Assembly: GCA_025200525.1 (NCBI GenBank)
Contig: CM045770.1
Coordinates: 134,320,200-134,384,199, forward strand
Origin: Camellia lanceoleosa
Taxonomy: Eukaryota; Streptophyta; Magnoliopsida; Ericales; Theaceae
Length of the DNA stretch: 64,000 bases
Direction: 5' to 3'
Below the pieces are notes generated by a model. It worked only from the letters and a program-made list of their open reading frames with translations. It did no database searches and was not told the DNA's origin. How positions within the stretch are numbered: the stretch's first letter is position 1; each line of letters opens with the position of its first letter. Both the position numbers and the translations under genes were made by a program. This document shows, piece by piece, positions 24,101 through 35,695 of the stretch.

Positions 24101-25033
24101 AAAATGGGGCCAAACAAGGCCTAAGAGGTGTCAAACACCCCCAAACAACAAAACACTCTTGAGCAACTATTTAAAGTACTCAAAAACAGAACTTTTATTA
24201 GTTATATACAAAGCTCAAAAATAGTTGCAAGGTAGACAAAAAGACTATGCAAAAATGGGGACTAAAGGGGCAAAGTTGTTACCCTTGTAGACCTCCTTCA
24301 AGAACAATGGTCCAGCTGGTTCTTTGAGCTTAAAACCACCCAAGAACACCAAGAACAAACTCCAAGGGCCTCAGCTCCAAGAGGATAGTGTAATACTATG
24401 TGTTTGTGTGCAATAATGAGACTAAACACACACAAGGCAAAGAGAGAGAGAGATATAGAGATAGAATGGATACAAACCCTAACCCTAATATCAGAGCTCT
24501 GGAAAAATTTTTCAACCCCAATGGAGGGAGAAGAGGCTCCCTCTTATAGAGAATCCCTCTTGTAAAGCTTTCCAAACAAGCTAGTCAAGAGGGAGATCCC
24601 TCCATACATGTGTATGGAGGGGAGCAAAGTGTATGCCAACTAGTACAGCTAGCATAAAAATATCTGCAAAAGCAGATGAACAGTGGTCAGCTAGCCAAAA
24701 ATGCAATTTGACCAAAATAGATGGCCGGCCAGCCACAAATAGTGCCGGTCGGCCAAACATTTGGCCGGTGGCAACAAACCAATAGCCAGTGGCCTCAAGC
24801 CATGGCCAGTGATATGTGGGGATAGCCAACAAGCCATTCCCTACCCCTCAAAGGCAAAACACAAGTGTTTGGTGCAAAACTAGACACAAAACAGTCGAGT
24901 CGAGAGATCTTGAGGCAAGACACGCATGCTCGAGACCTCCGGGAACTCAGGACGAACACAAACATGGATGATCACCGAGTGTTCAAGCAGTGACATCCAA
25001 GTCTTGAGGACGGTCAAAAATGGGGTGTCTATA
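21194..25033 (-). repeat. Solo LTR of the Ogre/Tat-type family
   Basis: 3840 bp, opening TGTGGACGCG on + and closing GGGGTGTCTATA. It is flanked by the exact 5 bp TSD GCTCC (21189-21193 and 25034-25038). It carries the family landmarks: the tract near 21350 (GAGTCGCCACCTAAATATTT), the hairpins at 23975-24058, the TATA-like CTCTATAAGAG (reverse complement of 24541-24551) and the palindromic G-box variant at 24598-24621. No internal domain is present, so it arose by LTR-LTR recombination. None of the short ORFs is a gene. Confidence 0.92.
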
Positions 25034-25620
25034 GCTCCATATCTATCCAAACAGATCCGAATCTATTCAAAATTCAAAACCCAAATAGATTCAAAGCAGA
25101 TAGTTTTTTATTTGTCCGAACAGGTACCGTACTTGTTGAATTCAAAACTGAAAAGTCACTATTTCATCTATAAATAGGCAGTCCCTCAATTGATTTTTCG
25201 TCCCTCATTCTACTTTTACTCTCTTTGCATTTTGCTGCATTAATTTTCTATGAGAAAGACTGTAAATACAAAGTGTGTTCGTTGTGCGAATAATTTGTAG
25301 TGCTACTATTATTCGTTATTAATTATTTTATCTTGGGAGATAGACGTCCACAATCAAAAAGCAACATGGAGAGGACGAATTTGTCTTAAGACATAGTGTT
25401 AAAAACTGGACTTGATTAAACCTTTGTTCGAGAAATTAATAAGGTAAGTAATTAATTTACTTTCTGTTTTATTTATTTATTTATATTAGATTTTGATTTT
25501 ATTTTTGTAACAAAATAAAAATCTGTTTTGTTTTGTTTTATTTTATACTGCTTTGATTTTTGTAATCAAACAGTCTCTCTCATTTCTTTAATTCTTCAAA
25601 TACAGTGAAGATTGGCCAAC
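25034..25620 (+). repeat. 3' LTR of Tork-like element, second segment
   Basis: Continues the LTR after the solo LTR. It has a TATA-like CTATAAATAGG at about 25169, a CATTTTGCTGCATTAATTTT leader block and T-rich sequence. It ends near 25604-25620, next to the resumed SIRE-like LTR. The exact edge is uncertain. Confidence 0.6.
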
Positions 25621-26066
25621 AAACTGAATCACGAAGACTGCTCGACCACACACTTCATCGCTTGAGCGATGTGAGTAAAGGCGGTGCAAAACAGATAAGC
25701 TGGCTGCTAAAGCGCAACATTTACCGTTCGAGTGGTAAAACTTACTTCCCAGAACTTCAGTTTGTAGACAGAGATACTGGATGCTCCTCTTTACCATTCG
25801 AGCACACAAATGACCACTTGAGCGATCAAACCACTTTGGCTTCAGGGGAGCTGCCCCTTGACCCTGCCTCGGTATTGCCCCTTGGACCCCACGAATTGAC
25901 GGGGTAGCTCAATCTCCATACATAGTTAGGGAAGTGGCAAACAAAAGCACAATCTAGGTTGGATTCGCCTCTAAACACTCATAGCCTCACTAAAACAAAA
26001 GAGTGAATAAAATTACAACTAAAAGGATTTTTGTCAAATGGGATTGCCAGTTACAAAAATCTAACA
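25621..26066 (-). repeat. 5' LTR of SIRE-like element, second segment
   Basis: Matches 13914-14336 of the 3' LTR (ATCACGAAGACTGCTC, GAGCGATGTGAGTAAAGGCG, GATTGCCAGTTACAAAAATC). It ends CTAACA, the reverse complement of the LTR start TGTTAG. The ORFs here are inside the LTR. Confidence 0.78.
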
Positions 26067-26671
26067 CTTTCAAGTCTTACGTATGTGCCATACCACCCTA
26101 TTCAACCCCGGTCAAACTTTGATAACACCTATATCCAAAATAAAAACTAGTTGTTGATTGAAGGATGATAATGAATAGTAAATCAAATGCATAAATTGAT
26201 AGGATATTAAACTAACAGCACATAACATAAGTAAGCTTCGATATTATAAAAATAAGATGGCAAAGATGATAATGAACATCAAATGGAATAATAACCCTTA
26301 AGGATAATGACTCAACACTTAATGAGCTTTTAAATAGTGTTTTTATAAATTTCTAGAACAATTACCTTCCAAAGAAAATTATGAAAATGATATCAAACGA
26401 AGTTAGAAAGATACAAGGTCTAAAGCATTGGTTAGACAAATGAGTTGGGAAAAACTTTATAGAATAAATTGAAGGCAAAAAATGTAACACTTGTGATTTA
26501 TAATCCTTTGGGATGCATTTAATTCCATTATTTTTGTTATTGAAATCCCTTGGTTGATGTATATTGATATTGGTTGAGTGAGAAATTCAATCTATATTTT
26601 GATTAGGATGTTTAATTACATTTAGATCTGTCAAAAATAAGCTTTAAAACCTTGAAATCATGTTTTGGGTG
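26067..26671. other. Unassigned AT-rich spacer
   Basis: No domain, repeat pair or RNA gene is seen. It may be part of the older sequence into which the SIRE-like element inserted. Confidence 0.4.
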
Positions 26672-28595
26672 TGTGGGTGCCAGGCCTTTTTGGGTATTAG
26701 GCCCGTTTCCATACTATGTGTTATGTCAACTTACTTTAACTAACACAGAGTCACCACTTAATTTTTATGAGAAATTAAGAAACCTTTAACAATGAAAACT
26801 AAGTTAAAGACCTGATCTATCATAACCATAGATTATCAGTTTAGGAGCTATGGTACAAAAGGGGCAGGTGATTGAATGAAAGCATCTCCTTTTGCCCAAT
26901 TTGAAGATTGACCTATTCTCTATTTTATGATTTTAGTGGTTAATTATTCATACATATCATTTTAAGCCTAAAACTCTTAACTAACCTAAAACTATGTGAT
27001 TTGAAATAAAATAAATATCATTTATCTTAGATTAAAGAATAAAGCCATATCTTTCAAAAAAAAAATTGATGATTTTCCAATACAAACAGATTTTGACAAT
27101 CCATGGTCATAAACTTAAACTAAAATAAATAATATTTATAAAAGGCATCCAAAATAAACAATTTTGCAAGAAAAACAATTAGCTTGGATTATTGAAAAGG
27201 ACAATTTATAGAACAAGTGAATGCTATGAAGAATAAAGGACTTACCCGGATGCCCACTTTCTAGTGTGTTACATGCCATATAGAAATTAAACATGACCCT
27301 AATATGAGACTATTCATATAAAACATGAACCTAGGCCCAATTTGAGGATACTAAAATAATATCTATGAATAATAAGAAAATAGCAAATAAAAGAAAAATA
27401 CAAACTAACTATGTGATGATTCAAACTGGGCCATATATGTTTATTACATGATTAAAAGAAACGTAAACATGCTGTTTTCAATAGAATAAAGAAAAGGATG
27501 CGAAAAAGAGGCAAAAATGTGAATAAAATGAATAAACTACATGAGCTACATGATGATCATGGCATAATAACTACCCTACATGCTTACATATTAAGAAGAG
27601 GGGAAGAAAAATGAACTAAAATAAAAAAAGAACAAGGGATTACCTACTAGTTTTCAAGAATCGAAGAGCAAGACAAGAAAACTATGTTTTCTTGCTTGTG
27701 AGTCTCACTTAAGCTTAGGTTTCTGAGTTTAGTTCAAGTCTTCCAAGCCTTAGAGTATTTTGATTGCTTTTGGTTGCTATTAGGATGAGGGAATTTTTGG
27801 AGTTAGGGGTGTGGAGGGGGGTCTCACTCTTATGCTTTCAAATGCTCTCAAAAGTTCTCAAATTGCTAACCCTTTGTTGGAGGGGGGTGGGGGGGTGCTT
27901 TTATAAGCACTCCAAACTTAGGGAGGAAGTTAGAGGATGATACTAGGGTTGAGAATCACTTTCTTCCTAGCGTCTCTTTCCAATGCCATATTGTCATCCT
28001 TGCAAAATTTTCATTCTAGTCTGTTAGGGGAAAGGTCATGTCATGGCCCGAACTCGCCCCCATGGATTAGGGTCATAACCGGCCAGTAATCATGAGATTA
28101 CCCACGGCCTCAGTCAGAAATCAAATCATATTTAATTACAGGGGCCAAATAGCAAAAACAAGAACTTACAAAGATTGTCCAATGAGCTGTGCAAACATGG
28201 CTTAACCAAAAATGTTACCATAAAAGTGAAATAACTCACACTATGCACACATCCATATTATGTACTACATAAGTCCATGATTGTTCAAGAGTCAGTGTTA
28301 ACAAAAAACAAGGTTATACACAACTCGTCCAGACATGACCGCAAAAGGACAAAAAGAAAAGAAAAATAGAAACAAACAAAGCCTCCTGCGTGAGGTGACC
28401 TTGGTTGACTCCTCAAGACTCGATTTCTCAAAGCTCACTGGGGCTGGGGTGGACATTCCATTGCTCACCTACATACATATAAATAAGGATTGAGCTAACG
28501 CCCAGTGAATAATACCAAAGTAAAGGAGTTCATGAATGAGATTCGTTTAATCATATATTATAAACTAAACTTGTTGATCAATACCAACGCAAAAC

Positions 28596-28965
28596 AACCT
28601 TAGGTCCAACACATCATATACCATATCCATATTCACATGCCGAATGACCTCGAGTCTAACTCATAGGCAAAACGACCTTTGGTCCAATATGTGTGAAACG
28701 ACCTTGGGTCCATCGTATGTAAGACAACCTTGGATCCAATTCATGTACAAAACAACCTTAGGTCCAACTAATCCATATTATTTTTGTGCACACTCATGAT
28801 CCATGATCATGTTCACATTCACCATCGCATTCAGAACGACCTTCGATCCAATCATTTTCTTATTCGGAACGACCTTTGGCCCATTCTACAGTTATACAAG
28901 ATGGCCTTAGGCCCATTTTATATCCCTTTTAAGTAATCCAAACGACCTCGGCCCATTTCATGCTC
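28596..28965. repeat. Array of AACGACCTTNGGTCCAA motifs
   Basis: About ten degenerate copies, spaced some 25-45 bp apart, of a near-palindromic core (GACCTTAGGTC) inside the solo LTR. Confidence 0.75.
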
Positions 28966-29339
28966 ATGCATCATTTACTTCACATATTTCAGTGCGAATC
29001 AAGCGGATAGAATACTCATTCACAGTATCAAATCAGAAGTTTAGAAACTTACCACACAAGCAGCGTTTAGAAAATAGTATATACACAAATTATCTTTACT
29101 AAGATATTACTCACAATGTTCTGGTGCTTGATTCGTCCTTGCACTTGACCCTACATAATTCATAACAGATTAGGTCATAATACAATTCAATCCGTTCTTT
29201 AATTTGCTTCATGTTCTTAGGCTCCTTTCATGTCCTTTAATTCATTTAGGATGCTCAATATATACGTGCCTAAGAAAACTCAAAAAAGGAAGAGAATAGA
29301 AATTGGAACATAATACAACTTTTCAAAATTTCTGAAGCA

Positions 29340-29577
29340 GGGCCCTCCGCTCGAGTGTAGCTTTTCTCGCTCGAGCAGACCCCTTCGGTTTGCAAAAGTA
29401 CTGGTTGCCTCATTTTTGCGCTTGAGCGTGACTTTAGTCGCTCGAGCCAAGAGTCAAAACATGTGAGTGGGCGCTCAAGCACAATTCTTCTCGCTCGAGT
29501 AGACATCAATGTCTGTAAAGCTTTTGGGAGCTTGATTTTTACGCTCGAGCGACACTTTTCTCGCTCGAGCGGACATG
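29340..29577. repeat. Four paired CGCTCGAGCG motifs, about 60 bp period
   Basis: Each unit has two palindromic CGCTCGAGCG-like sites about 20 bp apart, around a TTTTCT or ACTTTAGT linker. Four units are visible with some decayed sites. Confidence 0.8.
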
Positions 29578-31016
29578 TCAAATTCTGGAATTTCCAAAAC
29601 TATGTTTGAATTTCAAAACTTGATTCCAACTTGTTTTTCTTGCATGTTAAGTTCCATATCTTGGGCAAATAACTTCTAGCATGAAAATAAAAGTTAATTT
29701 TTCAAGAATTGAAGTTCAATTTGCCATAAAATTCTTCGTACAAGCTCAAATCATTCAATTTCATGTTCATAACTTTGAGACTCATGCATGTATGATCTTA
29801 CATGAATTCATCATCTTCAAAACATGTAATTAAGCCTCATAACCTCATGATTCATGGATGCATGTCTCAAATGACTACCAATTCAACTTATTTAACATGT
29901 CTTATACACAAACATGAAGATTCGTAGCAATTTGTTACATGCATGTACATATTGATCTCAATTTCATCATTTCCAACTCAAATCTTGTTCTTAACTTCAT
30001 ATCCTCTTTGAATTCACTTAACTATGAATTTAAACTCATGAATGTGAGTTCAATTATTCACCTAGAGGCTTCAACCTTCCAAACTTAGCTAGTTCTTGAG
30101 CCAATTCTCCAAATTCTTGAATTCTGTAGCAAAATCTTCAAGGATGCTCTCTTCCTCTCTCTAAAATCGGCTCACTCTCTCTCTAGAGTGTTTATTTTCA
30201 GATTTTGAGCTCATGTAATGAGCTCAAGCACATTTAGCTTCTATATATACACTTCCCTAATCAACCTTAATTAGAACTAGTTAATTGTGCTTAATTTAAT
30301 CAATTTAATCTAATTAATTCGATTCAAATCAATTTTTAATTAAATTTCACCGTAGGCTCTAAAAATTAGGCTAAACGCAATAACACAATCAATTTCGATT
30401 TCTGTCGCCTCTACGGTCTTCAATTTAAATTTTATAACAGAAAATCAAACAGATTTTCCTACAGAGAACAGATAAAAATTTAAAAACACATATAATCATA
30501 TAATTAGCATTCAAAATCATATCAAGCTCATAATTATAAGCATAATTAAGATTAATTCGCATAACACAGAGTAAGGTTGTCATAGGTCAACGGCACAAAC
30601 CAGTTGCGGCCGTGCAAGGCACGTGCAGTACACATCTGACCAATGGTCGAGGTGTAAACTTTGTATGGCTAGGTGCAGTTTTGCATGAGTTTTGCCCACC
30701 TAGGCCCAAGCAAGCGCAAATTGCCTTTTAATTAATATTTTTGATTAAACCGGTTAGTGATTTTGGAAAATATCATCGATCTAAGTGCAATCGGGCTTCC
30801 CCTATCTCTCGGGGTAGGGAAATTGGTTTTTGACTAAAAAACAGGTTCAGGGGTATTTTGGTCATTTTTGCAAAAAGTCAGTTTTTGGTTGAAATAGGGT
30901 GCAATAACAACTTTGAGCAATTTCCAACATTCCACAAGTAGAGATATTACCATTTTATCATCGTTAGACTTACAAGCACCTCAAGTCTTAGGGTCAGTCA
31001 AAATGGAGTGTCTATA

Positions 31017-31580
31017 GGTTGTCGACACCAAGCTCCTGGATGTCGACACCATCTATTTTTGGTGTCGACACCATCTGGTCTAGAGTGACCTAGGTGCACA
31101 CTGCTTTTTGGTGTCGACACCTGGGCATTCTAGGGTCGACACCGCCTGATCATTTTGTGCGTTGGTGCACACTGCTTTCTAGTGTCAACATCTAGGCTTT
31201 CTAGTGTCAATACCCTACTTGTTTTGAACTTGTTCCTTCACACTTATGCACAAGGGCATCGACACCCCTCTTTGAGGTGTCGACACTTAATAGAAAAACA
31301 AGAACACTTCAACCAAATTTAGGCCCCACTTTTTGGGATTTTTTACTTTATATTTTATATATTCTTAGGCCTTATAACCCATTTTGCCCCTTCACTATAA
31401 ATAGAAGTACTTTCTCTCACTTTCCTTACTTTTTCTTACTCATTGTCTCTCTGTCATTGTCACTCTCTCTCCCTCTCTTCCTCTCTCTCTCTCTCTCTCT
31501 CTCTCACGTTCCTCTATTTTTGTAGCTTCAAGCTCAGGTTTCATTTACTTAGAGGCAAAACCTACCCCTGGTTCTTGAGA

Positions 31581-31619
<39 letters not shown>

Positions 31620-33450
31620 GTTCCTTTATTTTTGTAGCTTTAAGCTCGGGTTTCATCTACTTAGAGGCAAAACCTACCCCTAGTTCTTGAGAGAAAAAGT
31701 TAGAGCACATCAAGGGTTACGTATGGAACCGATTGGATCATAATTTCTTCATTGTCAAAGTTTGGGTCTTCAACCCTTCTATCTCTTCCTTGAGGTAGGA
31801 ATACTTTTAACCTTGTATATCTATATTTTGATATGAGTATGTGGTATTTTCTTAGATATAATGATGTATGAGATAGATGGTTTTGAACAAAAAAGAGTTA
31901 ATGTTTGAAAATGGTGTTTTCACTTAAATTTTTGAAATATTTCGAAAGTTTTTTTGTAAAAGTGGTCATTTGTTGATGATTCTTTGATAGTTGAAGGACA
32001 TAAGGCAAATCCCAAATTTTTACAAAATCCTAGTTTGTGATTTTGAATCTAAAGGAGAGATTTGAGAATACATTGATACTTGTGGTGAAATTGAATTGAT
32101 GATATGTTGATACGTTCGAAAATCTTGAAATGGTATGAATATTGGGAATTATGTCATATTGATGGATGATTATGGAAGCTATTGAAAGCTATGAGATTGT
32201 GATACCTTTTCCCCGGGATTATAATGTTTGCTTCTTATAAAATTAAAAAGGGACTTTTGGCAAATTATTATATTTGTGAACACATGCATCGCATTAAATT
32301 TCATGGTTTTGAACTCATATTGTTTTATTATCATAGATGTTGGAATATTAGTTAATGTTTGAAAATGGTGTTTTCACTTAAATTTTTGAAATATTTTGAA
32401 AGTTTTTTTGTAAAAGTGGTCATTTGTTGATGATTCTTTGATAGTTGAAGGACATAAGGTAAATCTCCAAATTTTTACAAAATCCTAGTTTGTGATTTTG
32501 AATCTAAAGGAGAGATTTGAGAATACATTGATACTTGTGGTGAAATTGAATTGATGATATGTTGATACGTTTGAAAATCTTGAAATGGTATGAATATTGG
32601 GAATTATGTCATATTGATGAATGATTATGGAAGCTATTGAAAACTATGAGATTGTGATACCTTTTCCCCAGGATTATAATGTTTGTTTCTTATAAAATTA
32701 AAAAGGGACTTTTGGCAAATTATTATATTTGTGAACACATGCATCGTATTAAATTTCATGGTTTTGAACTCATATTGTTTTATTATCATAAATGTTGGAA
32801 TATTGGAAAGGGGTAAATGGCATAGTAATCTGGGTAGAAAGTTGATTTTGTTAATGTGTTGAGTATTGTGTTGGTACTCGTGTGGAGAGTCAAGATGCTC
32901 TATTACTCTATCTCAGGCTTGATGCTGGACGAATGTGGGAAAGTGTTTTCTAGGTGCCCAATTTCCATTCCATACTTAATGTGGTAAATGTGAAAAAAAT
33001 GATTGTTTTATGTGCCTAACTGTCCTTCCATATTGAGTCGGTAAATGTGGGACTATTTTGATATATAAAATCTATGTATACATATTTAATTCTTACCTTG
33101 GGATTCTAGTGCACATTATTGCCCTAAAATTGATATTATTTTGTTGAATTAAGAGTACATTGATGCATCATTCTTTTGAGTAGAAATGAAAATATGGATG
33201 TTGAGAATGACATTGCATTAACATGATCATACTTGATCAAATGTCTATATACTTTGTTAAATATATTTCTACTGGGCAATTTTGCTCATTCCTATCATAA
33301 TTAACACTTTCAGGCCAAGATGATGGAGTCCTACACCGTTGACAAGAAGGTGGAAACTTGTGATGGAGCATGAAAGCTCATTTTGGATGTTTTAACTGCT
33401 ATAGCTATTGATTTTAGGTGTTTGGGAAAGTGATTCCATTTTTTTTTTTT
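31017..33450. other. Unassigned repeat-derived region with palindromes, CT runs and tandem duplications
   Basis: Probably LTR or untranslated DNA of an unidentified gypsy-type element. The sequence GGGCAATTTTGCTCATTCC near 33275 resembles untranslated leaders of chromovirus-type elements, but I see no gag or pol. Contents: GGTGTCGACACC motifs at 31019-31285, (CT)n at 31463-31506 and 31586-31616, an approximately 111 bp duplication around the CT runs, and a 454 bp tandem duplication at 31897-32803. Confidence 0.5.
31897..32803. repeat. 454 bp tandem duplication
   Basis: Unit 1 is 31897-32350 and unit 2 is 32351-about 32803. Both start GTTAATGTTTGAAAATGGTG and end ATGTTGGAATATT. They differ at only a few positions, so the duplication is young compared with its surroundings. 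Confidence 0.9.
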
Positions 33451-34674
33451 ATGAAACCATGGAGCAAAGCCAAAACAAGCTAGCATGAAGAGCCAAAACA
33501 ACAAGCATGCAAGGCCAACGAGGAGGATTACACTACACCTACCAAAACCAAGCATGAGATGACTTAACCAACAAAAATTAGAGTTGTATCATGGCAAAAT
33601 AGGACCAAATACACACTGAAATGGTGGCCCAAGAGGCTAGGCAAGATGGCATGCACAATGGCTCATACTTAAGGCACAAAGTACCAACCCTCCAAAGCAT
33701 TGAAAGAGTGGAAGATGTGAGGGCATGGCAATGAAACATGCTCTGAAATCACGTAACAAATGATACCAAATCATGCAAATAGTCCAAGTAATGCATGCTA
33801 GATGCTTGGATACTCAAAGCTAGTGAGCTAGAATGCACTATGGCTATACAAAACAATGCATGCATGGCCAAAAAAACATAAATCAGACCTAGAGCATGCT
33901 AAAAAATGCCCAAAATCTTCCTGGAGTTGAGCCAAAACATGCTAGAATGATGGTCCAAAAGCATGATGCATGTTAGGCTAGATTGTAAGATTACACTACA
34001 AGTGTAGAATGCATGCAAGTGGTGACTCAACCAAGCTAAAACATAGGTATTCCATGTCAAAATGAGGCCAAAAATAGCCTGAGATGGAGCTAACATATGC
34101 TAGATAAACATGCTCAAATATGAGGCCAACAAGGCAAGCAACCAAGATACAAGGAGAGGGGATGACCCTCTCCTATTTGGGACCTCAAAACACAATTTCC
34201 ACAACTGAAATTCCTCTGAGTTTCAGTGGTGAGAAGGACAAAAAGATTTGGTCCCAATAGCTTAAAAAGAAAGCACAAAAACAATGCCAAACAAGGCACA
34301 AGAGCGGGTAGACCACCCCCAACACCAAAGAGACCTTAAACAAACATCTTAAACACTTAAAATCAAAACTTTTTTTAGTTGAAAGCAAGGCCTAAAACAA
34401 TATGCAAGGATGGCCAATATGGTATACAAACAAAGGCTTAAAAGGGGAATAAACTCATCCTTGAAGCACAACTTTGAAACCAGCAGCTTCTGAGGCCAAA
34501 ACCAACTTTCAGAGCTCAAATAACACTCTTAAGAATCTCAGCTCAAAGATGAGGGTGTGTTGCTGTGACATTCCGCCACGAAACTCGAACATTCGACGAG
34601 CAATCGAACTTGTCATTGGATGTACCTGCAAGCATATCCAAGTCTTAAGGACGGTCAAAAATAGGGTGCCTACA
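33450..34674 (-). repeat. Truncated Ogre-type LTR fragment
   Basis: Ends GGTGCCTACA at 34674 like the start (minus strand) of the family LTR. It holds both hairpins (34152-34174 and 34199-34231). The other end is lost at a T run near 33445. It abuts the pararetroviral RT with no spacer. Confidence 0.75.
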
Positions 34675-34678
34675 ACAA

Positions 34679-35010
34679 GATGCTATCATCTTTTCAAAAT
34701 TTGATATGAAATCAGGATGTTGGCAAGTTCAAATTGCCGAAAAAGACAGGTATAAAACTGCTTTTTCAGTGCCTTTTGGGCATTATGAATGGAATGTTAT
34801 GCCATTTGGATTAAAAAATGCTCCATCTGAATTCCAGCATATTATGAATGACATTTTCAATTCTTATACAGAATTCGCAATTTGTTATATTGATGACATT
34901 CTTATTTTTTCATCATCAATAGACCAGCATATCAAAGATCTTAATATTTTTAAGCATGTTATTATCAGAAATGGTTTGGTAATTTCTGCACAAAAAATGA
35001 AACTTAGCAT
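34679..35010 (+). pseudogene. Endogenous caulimovirid RT fragment, copy 1
   Basis: Starts within RT at FDMKSG and runs to IRNGLVISAQKMKL, with active site YIDD at 34886-34897. It then breaks and is followed by an upstream part of the same domain, so it is one half of a partial tandem duplication. The LTR fragment ends right before it. Confidence 0.88.
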
Positions 35011-35695
35011 TTTATGTTAATAAAAATGCAAAAATTGAAAGACGTGTACCAAGATTGGTCATTAATTACAAACCTCTAATTGATGCCTTAAAATGGAGAA
35101 GGTATCCTATTCCAAACAAGAAAGATCTTTTAGATCGTTTACATGATGCTATCATCTTTTCAAAATTTGATATGAAATCAGGATATTGGCAGGTTCAAAT
35201 TGCCAAAAAAGACAGGTATAAAATTGCTTTTACAGTACCTTTTGGGCATTATGAATGGAATGTTATGCTATTTGGATTAAAAAATGGTCCATCTGAATTC
35301 CAGCATATTATGAATGATATTTTCAATCCTTATACAAAATTCGCAATTTGTTATATTGATGACGTTCTCATTTTTTCATCATCAATAGACCAGCATATCA
35401 AACATCTTAATATTTTTAAGAATGTTATTATCAGAAATGGTTTAGTGATTTCTGCACCAAAAATGAAACTTTTTCAAACTATAGTCAGATTTTTAGGCCA
35501 TAACATTCATAATGGCACTATAATTCCAATCAACAGAAGTATGGAGTATGCATCAAAATTTCCTGATGAAATTAAAGAGAAAAATCAATTACAGAGATTT
35601 CTTGGTAGTTTAAATTATATTCATGATTACTACCCTAATCTAGCCACAAATGTTGCAATTCTGTATACCAAACTTCGCAAAAACCCTCTAACTAT
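35011..35695 (+). pseudogene. Endogenous caulimovirid RT fragment, copy 2
   Basis: The longer RT copy: RLVINYKPLIDALKWRRYPI, KFDMKSGYWQVQI, MLFGLKNGPSEFQ, active site YIDD at 35352-35363, and the thumb region LQRFLGSLNYIHDYYPNLAT. It ends near KLRKNP, where the sequence switches to the minus-strand fragment. RNase H is missing. Relative to copy 1 it has MLFGLKNG in place of MPFGLKNA. Confidence 0.9.

Larger units (their letters stand above)
13318..26066 (-). mobile_element. SIRE-like Ty1/copia element, pol-less, with nested insertions in its 5' LTR
   Basis: Minus-strand element: 5' LTR (26066 down to about 25621, then 18603-17990 after the nested DNA is removed), tRNA-Met-type PBS, gag, a non-coding stretch, PPT and 3' LTR (14336-13318). 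No protease, integrase, RT or RNase H is found in the 3.65 kb internal region, so it is a deletion derivative. Flanks CTTTT (13313-13317) and CTTTC (26067-26071) may be a decayed 5 bp TSD. The LTR pair was matched by ordered blocks such as CAAATCGACAT and GCTCGAGCGATGTGAGTAAA. Confidence 0.75.
28039..30584 (+). repeat. Solo LTR of a second gypsy-like family with TSD GGTCA
   Basis: 2546 bp, starting TGTCATGGCCCG and ending GGTTGTCATA, with exact flanking GGTCA (28034-28038 and 30585-30589). The strand is not certain. The interior holds two short-period arrays (28596-28965 and 29340-29577) and a TC run near 30170. The ORF at 29270-29581 is made by the second array and is not a gene. Confidence 0.78.
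26672..31016 (-). repeat. Diverged Ogre-type LTR, split by a nested solo LTR
   Basis: The left part (TGTGGGTGCC, then CACAGAGTCACCACTTAATT and CCCAATTTGAAGATTGACCT) and the right end (GTCAAAATGGAGTGTCTATA) match the ordered landmarks of the Ogre-type LTRs but are clearly diverged. Candidate TSDs are GGGTG (26667-26671) and GGTTG (31017-31021), one mismatch. The interior is interrupted at 28039-30584. It is probably a solo LTR of a related subfamily. Confidence 0.6.

Noticed and set aside
24475..24490. CCCTAACCCTAA resembling plant telomere repeat
   Set aside because: Only two units, and plant telomere repeats are CCCTAAA. It is part of a solo LTR (also AACCCTTCTAACCC in sister LTRs).
31277..31637. 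Ser/Leu-rich ORFs with a membrane-like profile
   Set aside because: Encoded by (CT)n microsatellites.
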